Origin: an uncultured Colwellia sp.
GTDB lineage: Bacteria > Pseudomonadota > Gammaproteobacteria > Enterobacterales > Alteromonadaceae
Reading direction: 5' to 3'
Assembly (NCBI GenBank): GCA_913061475.1
Contig: CAJXUN010000011.1
Location: forward strand, 30,521-94,520
Length of the DNA stretch: 64,000 nucleotides
The notes beneath the pieces were generated by a model that ran no database searches, had not been told where the DNA came from, and saw nothing but the letters and a program-made list of their open reading frames with translations. Positions 9,672-18,778 of the stretch are shown here, one piece after another. The position numbers and the translations under genes are program-made. The stretch's first letter is position 1; every line of letters begins with the position of its first letter.

Positions 9672-11234
9672 CTACTTCGCGCTAGCAGCAACATCTGCTG
9701 GCTGGACTAAATCACCGGTATTGTTACCCCAAGCATTACGCTCGTATGTGACAACCGCAGCAATTTGCGTTTTAGTTAATTGGCCGCCAAAAGCTGCCAT
9801 CGCTGGATTTTTCTTACTGCCGTTTAATACCATATCGATATGAACCGCTACATCGCCCATAGCTATAGCACTGCCTTTAAGGGCAGGGAACACTGGCGCC
9901 ATACCAGCTCCACTGGCTTGATGACAAGCTGCACAAGCGGTCATGTAAACTTCTTCACCCATAGTCATTAATTCGTCTTGGCTATAAACCTTAGCTAAAT
10001 CTTCTGCCGGAATGATGTCTTCAATAACGTCAGCCACTTGCTCAGTAACATTTTCTACCGCTTCTTCAACGGTATCTAAGATACTTGTTTCTGTACTACC
10101 CGACACAGCTTTTACATCGGCGGCTTGCACAGCATCACCGGTATTGTTACCCCAAGCATTACGCTCGTAAGTTACAACCGCGGCAATTTCTTTTAAACTT
10201 AATTGCTTGCCATAACCTTGCATACCTGTACCGGCTTTACCGTTATAAACAATATCAATATGCTCGCTAGCTGGACCTGTTGTAGCAACCGCACTGCCTT
10301 TAAGGGCTGGAAATGCGGGTGGTAAACCTTGTCCACTGACTTGATGACACGCGGCACAATAGGCAGTGTAAGTAGTTTCACCTAATTGCATTAATTCTTC
10401 CATCGGCACAGAAGCATTTAACGATGCGGCTTCTGCAGCGGCGGCGTTAGCTTTTAGTTGCTTCTGCTCATCAAGCCAGATGGCGTAATCAGCTTCAGAT
10501 TTAACTTCGACAACTATCGGCATAAAGCCGTGGTCTTTACCACACAACTCAGCACATTGGCCGCGATAAACACCGGGTTCATCGACCTTAGTCCAAGCTT
10601 CGTTAATAAAACCTGGGTTGGCATCTTGTTTAACTGCAAATGCTGGCACCCACCAAGCGTGAATAACATCATCAGAGGTAATAACAAAACGTACTTTTTT
10701 GTTGGTTGGTATTACCAAAGGACGATCAACTTCTAGTAGGTAATGTTCACCTTTTTCTGCTGACGTACCATCTTGGTTTTCGTATTGTTCACGTGGAGTA
10801 GAAAGCACCGAATAAAACTCAAGATCTTGATCAAAGTACTTATAATGCCACTTCCACTGGGAACCAGTCACTTGAATCGTCAAATCCGCATCATCGTTAT
10901 TTTCCATATCGATAAGCGTAATAGTGGCAGGAACAGCCATAGCGATTAGAATAACGACAGGAATAGCCGTCCAGAGAATTTCAACTTTTGTGCTTTCATG
11001 GAAGGTTGCTGGTTTAACGCCTTTTGATTTACGGTGAAACACCATAGACCAAAACATAGCACCAAATACCACAATCCCAATGGCAGTACAGATATAGAGC
11101 ACCAACATATGTAAATCGTATACGTCTCTACTTACTTCTGTTACACCCTTGGTTAAGTTCAGCGACATATCTGCCCAAACTGAACTAGACAACAAGCCCC
11201 CTAGCAACAGCACACCTAGGTTACGTCTTTTCAC
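9672..11234 (-). CDS. ctaC: Cytochrome c oxidase subunit II with two C-terminal cytochrome c domains
   Basis: The order is signal peptide (ends near SVWA), two membrane helices, then a cupredoxin domain with the CuA site GQCAELCGKDHGFMPI near residue 230. Two class I cytochrome c domains follow, each with CAACH (near residues 295 and 437) and a distal Met region. An acidic, Ala/Glu-rich linker separates the two. Subunit II accepts electrons from cytochrome c. Two tethered hemes would give a built-in electron wire. At 520 residues it is much longer than simple subunit II. The two cytochrome domains share near-identical ends (VVTYERNAWGNNTGD). It is the first gene of the cluster. Confidence 0.96.
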   Translation of the reverse strand: MKRRNLGVLLLGGLLSSSVWADMSLNLTKGVTEVSRDVYDLHMLVLYICTAIGIVVFGAMFWSMVFHRKSKGVKPATFHESTKVEILWTAIPVVILIAMAVPATITLIDMENNDDADLTIQVTGSQWKWHYKYFDQDLEFYSVLSTPREQYENQDGTSAEKGEHYLLEVDRPLVIPTNKKVRFVITSDDVIHAWWVPAFAVKQDANPGFINEAWTKVDEPGVYRGQCAELCGKDHGFMPIVVEVKSEADYAIWLDEQKQLKANAAAAEAASLNASVPMEELMQLGETTYTAYCAACHQVSGQGLPPAFPALKGSAVATTGPASEHIDIVYNGKAGTGMQGYGKQLSLKEIAAVVTYERNAWGNNTGDAVQAADVKAVSGSTETSILDTVEEAVENVTEQVADVIEDIIPAEDLAKVYSQDELMTMGEEVYMTACAACHQASGAGMAPVFPALKGSAIAMGDVAVHIDMVLNGSKKNPAMAAFGGQLTKTQIAAVVTYERNAWGNNTGDLVQPADVAASAK

Positions 11235-11900
11235 TCGACATCTCCTTCACCCTTTAAAGGCCAAATAACACAGTTTATTTATCAAAAAAAACGATTATTT
11301 AGCGCATACATTTATTATTATTTAAGTGACGCATATTTAGACAACCGTCAATTGCGCCCTATTGTTATGTTTGTACGTTTTCTAGACTAGAATTACTTAA
11401 AACTTGATCAGGGTCAATTTAAAATTTCAAAAGAGCTATAAATAAAAGCTAATAAATACAATAGAGTAATAACCCTAAATACTGCTATAACACCATTTTT
11501 AAAAGGATTGCTTTAATGTTTACTTTTTGTTCAAGGGTGATAATTCATGTTGAATAATAAATAATTATCACAAAAAGTTATCGTATAAAAAACAATCTAT
11601 TGAGTGTATATCTTGGCGAGAATATGAATTATTCTAAACAAACAAACGCTAGGTACAAAATAACTAACAAAAGTAAGAAAATAGCAAATTTTAATCAGCA
11701 AGCATCTTGAGCTTTATTTTTGGCAAGTTCGCAGAATTATATGAAGTAAATTAGCTGGCATATATTATCAAACAAAAAATCTATAGTGTTTGATCGTTTT
11801 TGGGAGAGAAAAATGAAATAAGAAAATGACTGCAGATTGAAGTTTTTTTAACTAACCTGCAGCTCGATATCGTTTTATAGTAGACAAATTAATCGTTTAT
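11235..11900. other. AT-rich intergenic region between ctaC and lexA
   Basis: About 666 bases without a credible ORF on either strand. It must hold the promoter of the leftward cox operon near 11235-11450. Near 11830-11862 two CTGCAG sites flank a short A/T inverted repeat downstream of lexA, but this has no clear U-tract on the minus strand. I see no tRNA-like fold or known riboswitch. Confidence 0.6.
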
Positions 11901-12515
11901 TTACATCCAGTCAGCAGCGCGAATAACACCAACCGCTATACCTTCAACATTAAAATTTTGCGACGTTAAATCAACCTTAATTGGTGAAAAGTCTTCATTT
12001 TCAGCATGCAAATAAACTATATTGCCCTCACGCTTAAAACGCTTAACGGTAACATCATCTTCAACACGGGCGACAATTACTTGGCCATTTTTCACATCAG
12101 TAGTTTGATGTACAGCCAACAAATCGCCATCTAAAATACCGATATCTTTCATACTTTCGCCATTAACACGTAGCAAATAATCAGCGGCAGGACGAAATAA
12201 ACTGCCGTCTATTTTATAGTGCTGCTCTACATGCTCTTGGGCTAAAATAGGTTCGCCAGCGGCAACACGACCTATCAACGGCAAACCATCTTCTTCGATA
12301 AATTCTTCCGCAAGACGAATGCCACGAGATGTGCCTGGCAGCATTTCGATATAGCCTTTTTTGGCTAACGCTTTTAAATGCTCTTCAGCGGCATTAGCCG
12401 ATTTAAAGCCGAAAAAATTAGCTATTTCTGCACGTGTTGGCGGCATACCCGTATCAGAAATCTTTTCTCTGATCAGATCAAAAATCTGTTGTTGCCTTGG
12501 TGTTAAAGGGCGCAT
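11901..12515 (-). CDS. lexA: LexA SOS repressor/autoprotease
   Basis: A classic 204-residue LexA. The N-terminal winged helix begins [19 protein letters not shown] and contains [26 protein letters not shown]. The cleavage site is Ala-Gly in [11 protein letters not shown]. The catalytic Ser is in [10 protein letters not shown] and the catalytic Lys in [10 protein letters not shown]. It represses DNA-damage genes until RecA triggers self-cleavage. Two LexA boxes lie directly upstream, so it is self-regulated. Confidence 0.98.
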   Translation of the reverse strand: MRPLTPRQQQIFDLIREKISDTGMPPTRAEIANFFGFKSANAAEEHLKALAKKGYIEMLPGTSRGIRLAEEFIEEDGLPLIGRVAAGEPILAQEHVEQHYKIDGSLFRPAADYLLRVNGESMKDIGILDGDLLAVHQTTDVKNGQVIVARVEDDVTVKRFKREGNIVYLHAENEDFSPIKVDLTSQNFNVEGIAVGVIRAADWM

Positions 12516-12545
12516 AGTTATTCCTTAATCGACTTACAAGCAAGC

Positions 12546-12582
12546 CTGTATTTTTAAACAGTATTACTGTCATTGTATACAG
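12546..12582. promoter_or_regulatory. Two tandem LexA (SOS) boxes upstream of lexA
   Basis: CTGTATTTTTAAACAG (12546-12561) and CTGTCATTGTATACAG (12567-12582) both match the CTGT-N8-ACAG operator. They are 31 and 52 bases upstream of the lexA start codon, with centres 21 bases apart, so two dimers would bind the same face of the helix, as in the E. coli lexA promoter. Confidence 0.93.
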
Positions 12583-12610
12583 GCTGTAAATAAAGGCAAG
12601 GACTTATTGT

Positions 12611-12715
12611 CCCGCGACAAAGCGGGTTAAGCGAAACGGGGATTAATTCCCCGTGATCACCATGAGTAGCTCACAAGGTAGGAGAGCCCATCCAAATACA
12701 ATTTGCTGACGGGCT
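12611..12715 (-). other. Structured intergenic element (several hairpins) between the chemoreceptor gene and lexA
   Basis: On the minus strand, starting 18 bases after the chemoreceptor stop, I can draw four helices. They are AGCCCGTC/GATGGGCT (8 pairs with one G-U), TGAG/CTCA, ACGGGGA/TCCCCGT (7 pairs, 5-base loop) and CCCGC/GCGGG. The G-U wobble pairs only on the minus strand; the plus strand would have an A-C mismatch. That favours a leftward RNA. It may be the 3' end and terminator of the chemoreceptor mRNA or a separate RNA. It does not match a riboswitch I know. Confidence 0.45.
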
Positions 12716-12733
12716 AGGTCATCAAATTGATGA

Positions 12734-14575
12734 TTATATTTTAAAAATACTTGCCTCTTCGTGTAGCTTACTAGCAAGAGTCGCTACATCATCACTAGCA
12801 CGAGAGTTCTCTTGTGAGTCATTAGCAACTTGCTCGCCGATATCTCTTATTCGGATAATATTTTCATCAACTTCTTTGACAACAATCGATTGCTGCTCGA
12901 CCGCTGTTGCAACAAGCACGGTCATTTCAGCAATAGCATTAACGTCGGTGATAATCTCATTAAGCACTTCTTCGGTCTCTTGCGCTTGGTTAACACTATT
13001 TAACCCTTGCTCTTTACAAATCCCCACAGTAGTAACAATTTCCGACGTGGTTACTTGTAGTTCGTTGATAATTGTCGTGATTTCAGCGGTAGAATCTTGT
13101 GTGCGAATAGCTAGTGTTCTTACTTCATCAGCAACCACGGCAAAACCTCGCCCTTGCTCTCCAGCTCTTGCCGCTTCGATTGCAGCATTAAGTGCCAGTA
13201 AATTAGTTTGATCGGCTATGCCTTTAATGACTTCCAGCACTGATGTAATGCCGTTACTTTTTGCTTGCAACTGCACAATTTCTTCACCTGCAGTATTCAG
13301 CTGTGCAGATAATTCATTAATATTTACCACGGTACTGTCAAGTTTTTCTTTGCCTTCTAGTGCCTTAACTGATGCTCCATCCGTTTTATCTTTGGTTTGG
13401 CGTGCATTGTTAGCGATCTCGCCAGCCACGATGCCCATTTCCGTCACTGCGGTTGCCACCATGTCACTTTCATGTGATTGGTTAACAATCCCTTCCGTAG
13501 TTTTTGCGACACTTTTCGAAACCACGGATGACGAAGCACTTAATGCGTCAACCGTTTTGTTAATACTTTTAATTAAGGTTTGAAAATGTGCCATGAAAAT
13601 ATTGAATTCTTTTGAAATAGTACCGATTTCGTCATGGCGTTCTTCAATGCGCTGAGTCAGATCATTGCCTTTTCTTATTTCGGAAATGCGCTTTGAGAAA
13701 TTAGTCAATGGCGAGATAATTTGCTGTGCAACAATAATAACCACCACAGCAATCAGCAATGATACGATTAGCGTCACAATTAGATGTTGTGTGTGGCTTT
13801 GCTCAATGCCTTCGCTAATATATTGATTCAAAATAACAATTTCTTTATTTAGTTCGCTTTCTGCACCTTTTACAGTTTTGCGCATATTGCCACGAATTCC
13901 TGATTTTTCATCCAAACCAATTTTCTTAGACATGGCAAAAAATTGCTCAAATTCACTTACATAAGTTGATAGCAGTTGTTCAGCATTCGCATCAGACAAA
14001 CGCATTTTTAGTTTATTTGAAGTTTCAAGCAGGCGTCCGAGATATTTTTCATCGCTACGTAAAATAAAGTCTTTCTCATGCCTTCTTAGCGTCAATAAAT
14101 AGGTATGTGACTCAAAGTCATTCGCAGCTTCAATATTGGTTTCTAATGCATGGGTGGCATCTCTAAGCTTGCCATAAAAGCCTGAGCTTTTATCTAGGCC
14201 TTGTGCTATTGAGGCAGTGATTAACTGCTCAAATGTTTGCTGATATGTTTGTAAGCTATTTTTAATAGTCGTTAATTTAGTTTCTGTAATGTCAGTCGAA
14301 ATTAACCGTTGTTCCAAGCCACTAATTAGCTGTAATGCTTGTTTAAACGTATCATTAAATGTTTTTTGATATTTTACATCTTTGCGCAGTAAAAAATCTT
14401 TTTCATTACGACGTAATTGCAACATGGCAATTTGTAAATCTTTCAATTCTGATTTGATTTCAACTAAATTTGTCACTTTATCTTGATTTGCAGTGTTTTC
14501 CATATACAAACCAAAGAGACCTAATATAACCAAGGACACTATGACGTAAAGCTTTTGCTTAATAGTAAATTTCAT
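12734..14575 (-). CDS. Methyl-accepting chemotaxis protein with HBM-type sensor domain
   Basis: An inner-membrane chemoreceptor. There is one membrane helix at residues 7-22 and a second near 260. Between them is a periplasmic helical sensor domain with two copies of an RRxEKDFxLR motif ([22 protein letters not shown]). This is characteristic of the helical bimodular (HBM) ligand domain, which in known cases binds organic acids. A HAMP domain follows ([23 protein letters not shown]), then a signalling domain with the CheA/CheW hairpin [35 protein letters not shown]. The track start is a TTG; the ATG at 14575 with GAG about 8 bases upstream is better. Confidence 0.95.
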   Translation of the reverse strand: MKFTIKQKLYVIVSLVILGLFGLYMENTANQDKVTNLVEIKSELKDLQIAMLQLRRNEKDFLLRKDVKYQKTFNDTFKQALQLISGLEQRLISTDITETKLTTIKNSLQTYQQTFEQLITASIAQGLDKSSGFYGKLRDATHALETNIEAANDFESHTYLLTLRRHEKDFILRSDEKYLGRLLETSNKLKMRLSDANAEQLLSTYVSEFEQFFAMSKKIGLDEKSGIRGNMRKTVKGAESELNKEIVILNQYISEGIEQSHTQHLIVTLIVSLLIAVVVIIVAQQIISPLTNFSKRISEIRKGNDLTQRIEERHDEIGTISKEFNIFMAHFQTLIKSINKTVDALSASSSVVSKSVAKTTEGIVNQSHESDMVATAVTEMGIVAGEIANNARQTKDKTDGASVKALEGKEKLDSTVVNINELSAQLNTAGEEIVQLQAKSNGITSVLEVIKGIADQTNLLALNAAIEAARAGEQGRGFAVVADEVRTLAIRTQDSTAEITTIINELQVTTSEIVTTVGICKEQGLNSVNQAQETEEVLNEIITDVNAIAEMTVLVATAVEQQSIVVKEVDENIIRIRDIGEQVANDSQENSRASDDVATLASKLHEEASIFKI

Positions 14576-14774
14576 ATAACATCTCAACAACGTAAAAGAA
14601 TGGAAGTAATTGACAACAGTATAAAATCTATTTGCTCACTCCGCTATATTTCGATTAGCCCTCTTTAACACCAAAACAACAACATCTTTATTAACAACGA
14701 CTTATATTAAACTTAATTTACACACTAGCTAAACATAAAAGAGCAAGTTAATATCAATTAAATATTAAATATCA

Positions 14775-14789
14775 ATAGATATTAACTAT
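14775..14789. promoter_or_regulatory. OxyR-type site overlapping the oxyR start
   Basis: ATAGATATTAACTAT fits the OxyR half-operator ATAG-n-t-nnn-a-n-CTAT at all ten fixed positions and overlaps the oxyR ATG. The other half, 7 bases upstream, is poor (about 5 of 10). The stretch 14751-14785 also holds two near-copies of ATATCAATxxATATTAA at a 19-base period. Autoregulation is inferred. Confidence 0.6.
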
Positions 14790-15687
14790 GATAAAACTTC
14801 GCGATTTGGAATATTTGACGGCTATCGCCGAATACAAACATTTTGGCCGCGCCGCCGATGCTTGCTTTGTAAGTCAACCAACGCTAAGTGGCCAAATCCA
14901 AAAGTTAGAGCAACGATTAAAGTTAACCTTAATTGAGCGACAACCGCGTAATGTCATGTTAACGCCAGCAGGTGAAAAGTTAGTACAGCAAGCAAGGCAA
15001 GTACTCAACGCTGCGAGAAACTTTGAAGAGGCTGCTAAGTCATTACTTGACCCACTTTCCGGTGATTTGCATATTGGCTTAATACCGACATTAGCCCCTT
15101 ATGCGCTGCCGCATATTATGCCGTCACTAAACAGCAAGCTTGCAAAAATAAATTTCTATTTGCATGAAAATAAGACCCAAGATTTATTGGACCAACTCAC
15201 AACAGGCAAGCTCGATATTTTAATTTTACCTTGGCTACCAGACATGACTGGTTTTGAGCGTTATGATTTATTTAATGAGCCGCTTGTTATGGCAACATCC
15301 CCTTCACATGTACTCGCTAATAAATCACAAGTAACTTTTGATGATTTGCATAATCAAAAAATACTCACATTGGAAGATGGCCATTGTTTAAGAGATCAGG
15401 CAATGGGTTATTGTTTTAGCGCCGGTGCAGAGGAAGATCATAGTTTCCGCGCTACCAGTCTTGAAACGCTTCGCTATATGGTGGCAAGTAATATGGGTAT
15501 TACGTTGTTACCACAATTAGCCACCTTGAATTATGCCCCGCAACAGCATATCCACTACATTCCCTTTGCAAACCCAAAACCAATGCGTGAAATAGTATTA
15601 CTTTGTCGAACGGGCTACGCTCGAATGGAAAGTGTCAGGGCTGTGGTCAATGAAGTGCGCCAAGCGGTAAAAGGTTTGTTTGATTAA
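14788..15687 (+). CDS. oxyR: Hydrogen-peroxide sensor OxyR (LysR family)
   Basis: A LysR regulator of 299 residues. The N-terminal winged helix is MIKLRDLEYLTAIAEYKHFGRAADACFVSQPTLSGQIQKLE. The redox region LTLEDGHCLRDQAMGYCF holds the two OxyR cysteines (C199 and C208 in E. coli), followed by FRATSLETLRYMVASNMGITLLP. Peroxide forms a disulfide between these cysteines and turns on peroxidase genes. The convergent ahpF and ahpC genes lie just downstream, and a matching operator is seen before ahpC. Confidence 0.96.
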   Translation: MIKLRDLEYLTAIAEYKHFGRAADACFVSQPTLSGQIQKLEQRLKLTLIERQPRNVMLTPAGEKLVQQARQVLNAARNFEEAAKSLLDPLSGDLHIGLIPTLAPYALPHIMPSLNSKLAKINFYLHENKTQDLLDQLTTGKLDILILPWLPDMTGFERYDLFNEPLVMATSPSHVLANKSQVTFDDLHNQKILTLEDGHCLRDQAMGYCFSAGAEEDHSFRATSLETLRYMVASNMGITLLPQLATLNYAPQQHIHYIPFANPKPMREIVLLCRTGYARMESVRAVVNEVRQAVKGLFD

Positions 15688-15694
15688 TCTCAAT

Positions 15695-15873
15695 ATATAC
15701 CCAAGCCACTTGAAGATGCAGAATTCATTGAGTCGAGAAAGTGCTAGCACCAAGGCATTGATTGAAGAGAGTGATTGTTCCATTTTCGAAATCAATAACG
15801 CCACAGATGACCATTTATCGCCTTGCCCGAAGGGAGCTAAGCTAGAAAACCAGCTCCGTGTGGTTTGGGTATA
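15695..15873. repeat. MITE-like element with terminal inverted repeats
   Basis: About 178 bases bounded by TATACCCAAGCCAC at the left and its near-perfect inverse GTGGTTTGGGTATA at the right (13 of 14 match). The interior has no gene, though both strands stay open for about 60-90 codons, which explains two spurious ORFs in the track. CAAT occurs directly on both outer sides (15691-15694 and 15874-15877) and may be a 4-base target duplication. Non-coding elements with a TATACCCAA end are common between genes in Alteromonadales, from memory. Confidence 0.7.
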
Positions 15874-15888
15874 CAATCTTTAATAACG

Positions 15889-15920
15889 AAAAAAGCGTTA
15901 CCGTTCAGTACGGTAACGCT
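15889..15920 (-). terminator. Rho-independent terminator of ahpF
   Basis: AGCGTTACCGT and ACGGTAACGCT form an 11-pair stem with a 5-base loop. On the minus strand the stem is followed by TTTTTT, 24 bases after the ahpF stop. Confidence 0.92.
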
Positions 15921-15943
15921 GCAAATAATTTTTACTCTCTAGA

Positions 15944-17545
15944 CTATGCAGCTACTTGCTTATTACCGCTGATATTTTCCATTGGATTAGGAGTTCTAAT
16001 CAAATAATCAAACGCCCCTAAAGCCGCCGTTGCACCACTACCCATCGCAATAATGATCTGCTTATAAGGTGTATTAGTTACATCGCCTGCCGCATAAACA
16101 CCAGCGATATTAGTTTCACCTTTTTGATTAACGATCACCTCACCGCGCTCGGTCAAATCAATCGTATCTTGTAAAAATTGTGAATTAGGTACTAAGCCAA
16201 TTTGGACAAATATGCCGGCAAGTTCGATAGTTTCTTGCGTGTTTGTCGCACGATTAAGGTAATTAAGCCCAGTAACATGCTTGCCATTACCTAATACTTC
16301 TGTGGTTTGCGCATTAACAATAATCTCGACATTAGGTAACGAACGCGCTTTATTTTGTAATACAGCATCAGCACGTAATACGGTATCAAATTCCAAGACG
16401 GTAACATGCTCTACTAACCCTGCAAGGTCAATGGCAGCTTCAATACCGGAATTACCACCACCAATAACGGCAACTGATTTTCCTTTAAATAAAGGACCGT
16501 CACAATGTGGGCAATAAGCAACACCTTTGCCGCGGTATTCTTGTTCACCTGTAACGTTCATTTCTCTCCATCTTGCACCGGTTGCAATAACGGTTGAACG
16601 GGTTTGCAAGGTGGCACCATTTTCTAATTCAACGGTAATTAAGCCACCTTCAACATCACTTTCAATAATATTTTTGACCCGTTGATTATTCATAATATCA
16701 ACATCATAGTCATTAACATGGTTTTCTAAACTCGCTACAAGTTTGGGACCTTCGGTAGCACTGACGGAAATAAAGTTTTCAATCGCCATCGTATCTTGCA
16801 CTTGACCACCAAAGCGGTCAGCAACGATACCGGTGCGTATGCCTTTACGGGCACTATATATTGCTGATGCCGCGCCCGCTGGGCCGCCACCAATCACTAA
16901 TAAATCAAAAGCTTCTTTGTTGTCTATTGCTTTTGCTTGTCTCGCGCCAGCATTTGTATCTACTTTATTTAAGATCTCAGTGACGGTCATTCTGCCCTGC
17001 GCAAAAGCTTTGCCGTTTAAGTACACCGCAGGCACAGAAAGAATATCGCGCTGATAGACTTCTTCTTGAAATAGGGAACCATCAACCATCACATGTTTAA
17101 TTTGTGGGTTAATCGCCGCCATCATATTAAGCGCTTGCACAACGTCTGGACAATTTTGGCAACTTAACGAAATATAAGTTTCAAAGCTATACTCACCTTC
17201 AAGTGCAGCTACTTGTTCGATAACTGCTTTATCAAGCTTAATTGGGTGTCCGCCACTATGTAATAGGGCTAACACTAATGAGGTAAATTCATGCCCCATC
17301 GGTACACCAGCAAAGCGCATTTCGCCGCCGGTTTTTACCGATTTGACTAACATTGATGGCACACGTTCATTGCTAGCATCTGCTGCAACAACCGTTACTA
17401 ATGCTGACATTTCAGCAATTTCTGTCACCAAGGTCGCTAATTCTTTTGATTTTAAGTCTTCGCCTAAAAATACTGACAATTCAACAGCCGAGGTTAAATT
17501 TTGTAAATAGGTCTTTAGTTGTTGCTTTAAGTTCGTATCTAACAT
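15944..17545 (-). CDS. ahpF: Alkyl hydroperoxide reductase subunit F
   Basis: An NADH-dependent flavoprotein that re-reduces AhpC. The N-terminal double-thioredoxin domain carries [15 protein letters not shown] (CxxC). The FAD site is [21 protein letters not shown], the redox-active CxxC is [14 protein letters not shown], the NAD site is [19 protein letters not shown], and the C-terminal FAD motif is [16 protein letters not shown]. At 533 residues it is slightly longer than the E. coli protein (521). It lies 99 bases downstream of ahpC. Confidence 0.97.
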   Translation of the reverse strand: MLDTNLKQQLKTYLQNLTSAVELSVFLGEDLKSKELATLVTEIAEMSALVTVVAADASNERVPSMLVKSVKTGGEMRFAGVPMGHEFTSLVLALLHSGGHPIKLDKAVIEQVAALEGEYSFETYISLSCQNCPDVVQALNMMAAINPQIKHVMVDGSLFQEEVYQRDILSVPAVYLNGKAFAQGRMTVTEILNKVDTNAGARQAKAIDNKEAFDLLVIGGGPAGAASAIYSARKGIRTGIVADRFGGQVQDTMAIENFISVSATEGPKLVASLENHVNDYDVDIMNNQRVKNIIESDVEGGLITVELENGATLQTRSTVIATGARWREMNVTGEQEYRGKGVAYCPHCDGPLFKGKSVAVIGGGNSGIEAAIDLAGLVEHVTVLEFDTVLRADAVLQNKARSLPNVEIIVNAQTTEVLGNGKHVTGLNYLNRATNTQETIELAGIFVQIGLVPNSQFLQDTIDLTERGEVIVNQKGETNIAGVYAAGDVTNTPYKQIIIAMGSGATAALGAFDYLIRTPNPMENISGNKQVAA

Positions 17546-17644
17546 GGTTTATTCCTTCGAGAATACTGATGAATATGATTTTTATTTATTTTTTGGAACA
17601 TACCGCGATACTTTCAGTCATACCGCGGTGATGTTAGCTGCAGT

Positions 17645-18214
17645 TTAGATTTTGCCAACTAAGTCTAATGATGGTGTTAACGTTTCTGCACCTGGCTGCC
17701 ATGCTGCTGGACATACTTCACCGTCATGGTCAGCTACATATTGTGCGGCTTGAATTTTACGCACTAATTCTTTCGCTGAACGGCCTATACCTAGGTCATG
17801 TATTTCGGCAATTTTAACTTCGCCTTCAGGGTTAACAACAAACGTACCACGAAGTGCTAAACCATCTTCTTCAATCATGACGCCAAAATTACGGGTAATT
17901 TTACCTGTTGGGTCACCAATCATTGGGTAAGTAATTTTACCAATAGTGTCTGAACTACCGTGCCATGCTTTATGGGTAAAGTGTGTGTCAGTTGATACTG
18001 AGTAAACTTCAACACCCATTGCTTGTAGTTGCGCATAATGGTCAGCCATGTCGCCTAATTCAGTCGGACATACAAAGGTGAAGTCAGCTGGGTAGAAGAA
18101 AAATACTGCCCATTTACCTGCAACATCTGCTTCTGATACTTCAATGAATTCGCCGTTGCTAAATGCTGTTGCGTTGAAAGGTTGAATCGTTGAATTGATA
18201 ATTGAGTTATACAT
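17645..18214 (-). CDS. ahpC: Alkyl hydroperoxide reductase subunit C (2-Cys peroxiredoxin)
   Basis: A typical 2-Cys peroxiredoxin. The peroxidatic Cys is in [13 protein letters not shown] and the resolving Cys in [11 protein letters not shown] near the C-terminus. It reduces H2O2 and organic peroxides, with AhpF as partner. The track begins at a TTG; I use the ATG at 18214 (MYNSIINST), which has GGAG 6 bases upstream and gives 189 residues, close to the family norm of 187. Confidence 0.97.
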   Translation of the reverse strand: MYNSIINSTIQPFNATAFSNGEFIEVSEADVAGKWAVFFFYPADFTFVCPTELGDMADHYAQLQAMGVEVYSVSTDTHFTHKAWHGSSDTIGKITYPMIGDPTGKITRNFGVMIEEDGLALRGTFVVNPEGEVKIAEIHDLGIGRSAKELVRKIQAAQYVADHDGEVCPAAWQPGAETLTPSLDLVGKI

Positions 18215-18294
18215 GTTTATCTCCAATTGTTTTTTAAAAATGTGGGTACTTGTTAAGTTGGGATAATAATACGTCGAACTTTAAAATAGGGACA

Positions 18295-18331
18295 ATCGTT
18301 TGAATTTATCATTGCAATAGATAAAAACTAT
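18295..18331. promoter_or_regulatory. OxyR operator upstream of ahpC
   Basis: Two 15-base half-sites lie with exactly 7 bases between them: ATCGTTTGAATTTAT (8 of 10 consensus positions) and ATAGATAAAAACTAT (10 of 10). The known OxyR tetramer site is two ATAG-n-t-nnn-a-n-CTAT units spaced by 7. The site ends about 80 bases before the ahpC start, a fitting distance for activation. Confidence 0.85.
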
Positions 18332-18529
18332 TATTAACAAAAGCAGACTGGTTAATACTAAGAAACCAATGTTAATGTTAGTTAATAAATAATGGCTAGA
18401 ACTACGCTGTGCTATAACTTTATTTTATAGCTTGCTAAAGTTTTAATACTGTTCAAAAAATAATGTTCATTAGAAGATAGTTTCATCACTAAATATTATA
18501 TTTTAAGTTATACCAAACGAATTAATGGG

Positions 18530-18718
18530 ATGAACGTTATGAATATTTCACATATAGAAAGCAACGAGCAGCAAAGCGATGATGAACATAGCTATATAGC
18601 AGCTGCATATGCGGCTAGAGACAATAAAGCTAAGATCGAGATAAGCGAACCACTATTAGAAAAAGTATTAGCAGTGCTCGATGACAGTACGCCCAATTAT
18701 GTATTGGGCTATAACTAA
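18530..18718 (+). CDS. Small hypothetical protein (59-62 residues)
   Basis: A short acidic ORF (MNISHIESNEQQSDDEHSYIAAAYAARDNKAKIEISEPLLEKVLAV...). It has no signal peptide or membrane helix; the middle looks helical. The start is either 18530 or the ATG at 18539; a GGGATG lies 6-8 bases before the latter. I do not recognise the family. It lies alone between the ahpC promoter and the D-aminoacylase stop, in an intergenic-like base composition, so it could also be spurious. Confidence 0.5.
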   Translation: MNVMNISHIESNEQQSDDEHSYIAAAYAARDNKAKIEISEPLLEKVLAVLDDSTPNYVLGYN

Positions 18719-18778
18719 TTGAATGGATAGAAACTGAATTTAGAATAAGTTATGTACCTTGATGCTTGCCGAAAAAAA

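Noticed and set aside
11820-11865. Possible terminator after lexA formed by two CTGCAG sites
   Set aside because: The stem is only 6 pairs with a long loop and no T-tract on the minus strand.
15598-15883. Two ORFs on opposite strands (15598-15876 and 15680-15883)
   Set aside because: They run through the MITE-like repeat with its inverted ends; the openness comes from the element, and neither has a ribosome site or a protein-like sequence.
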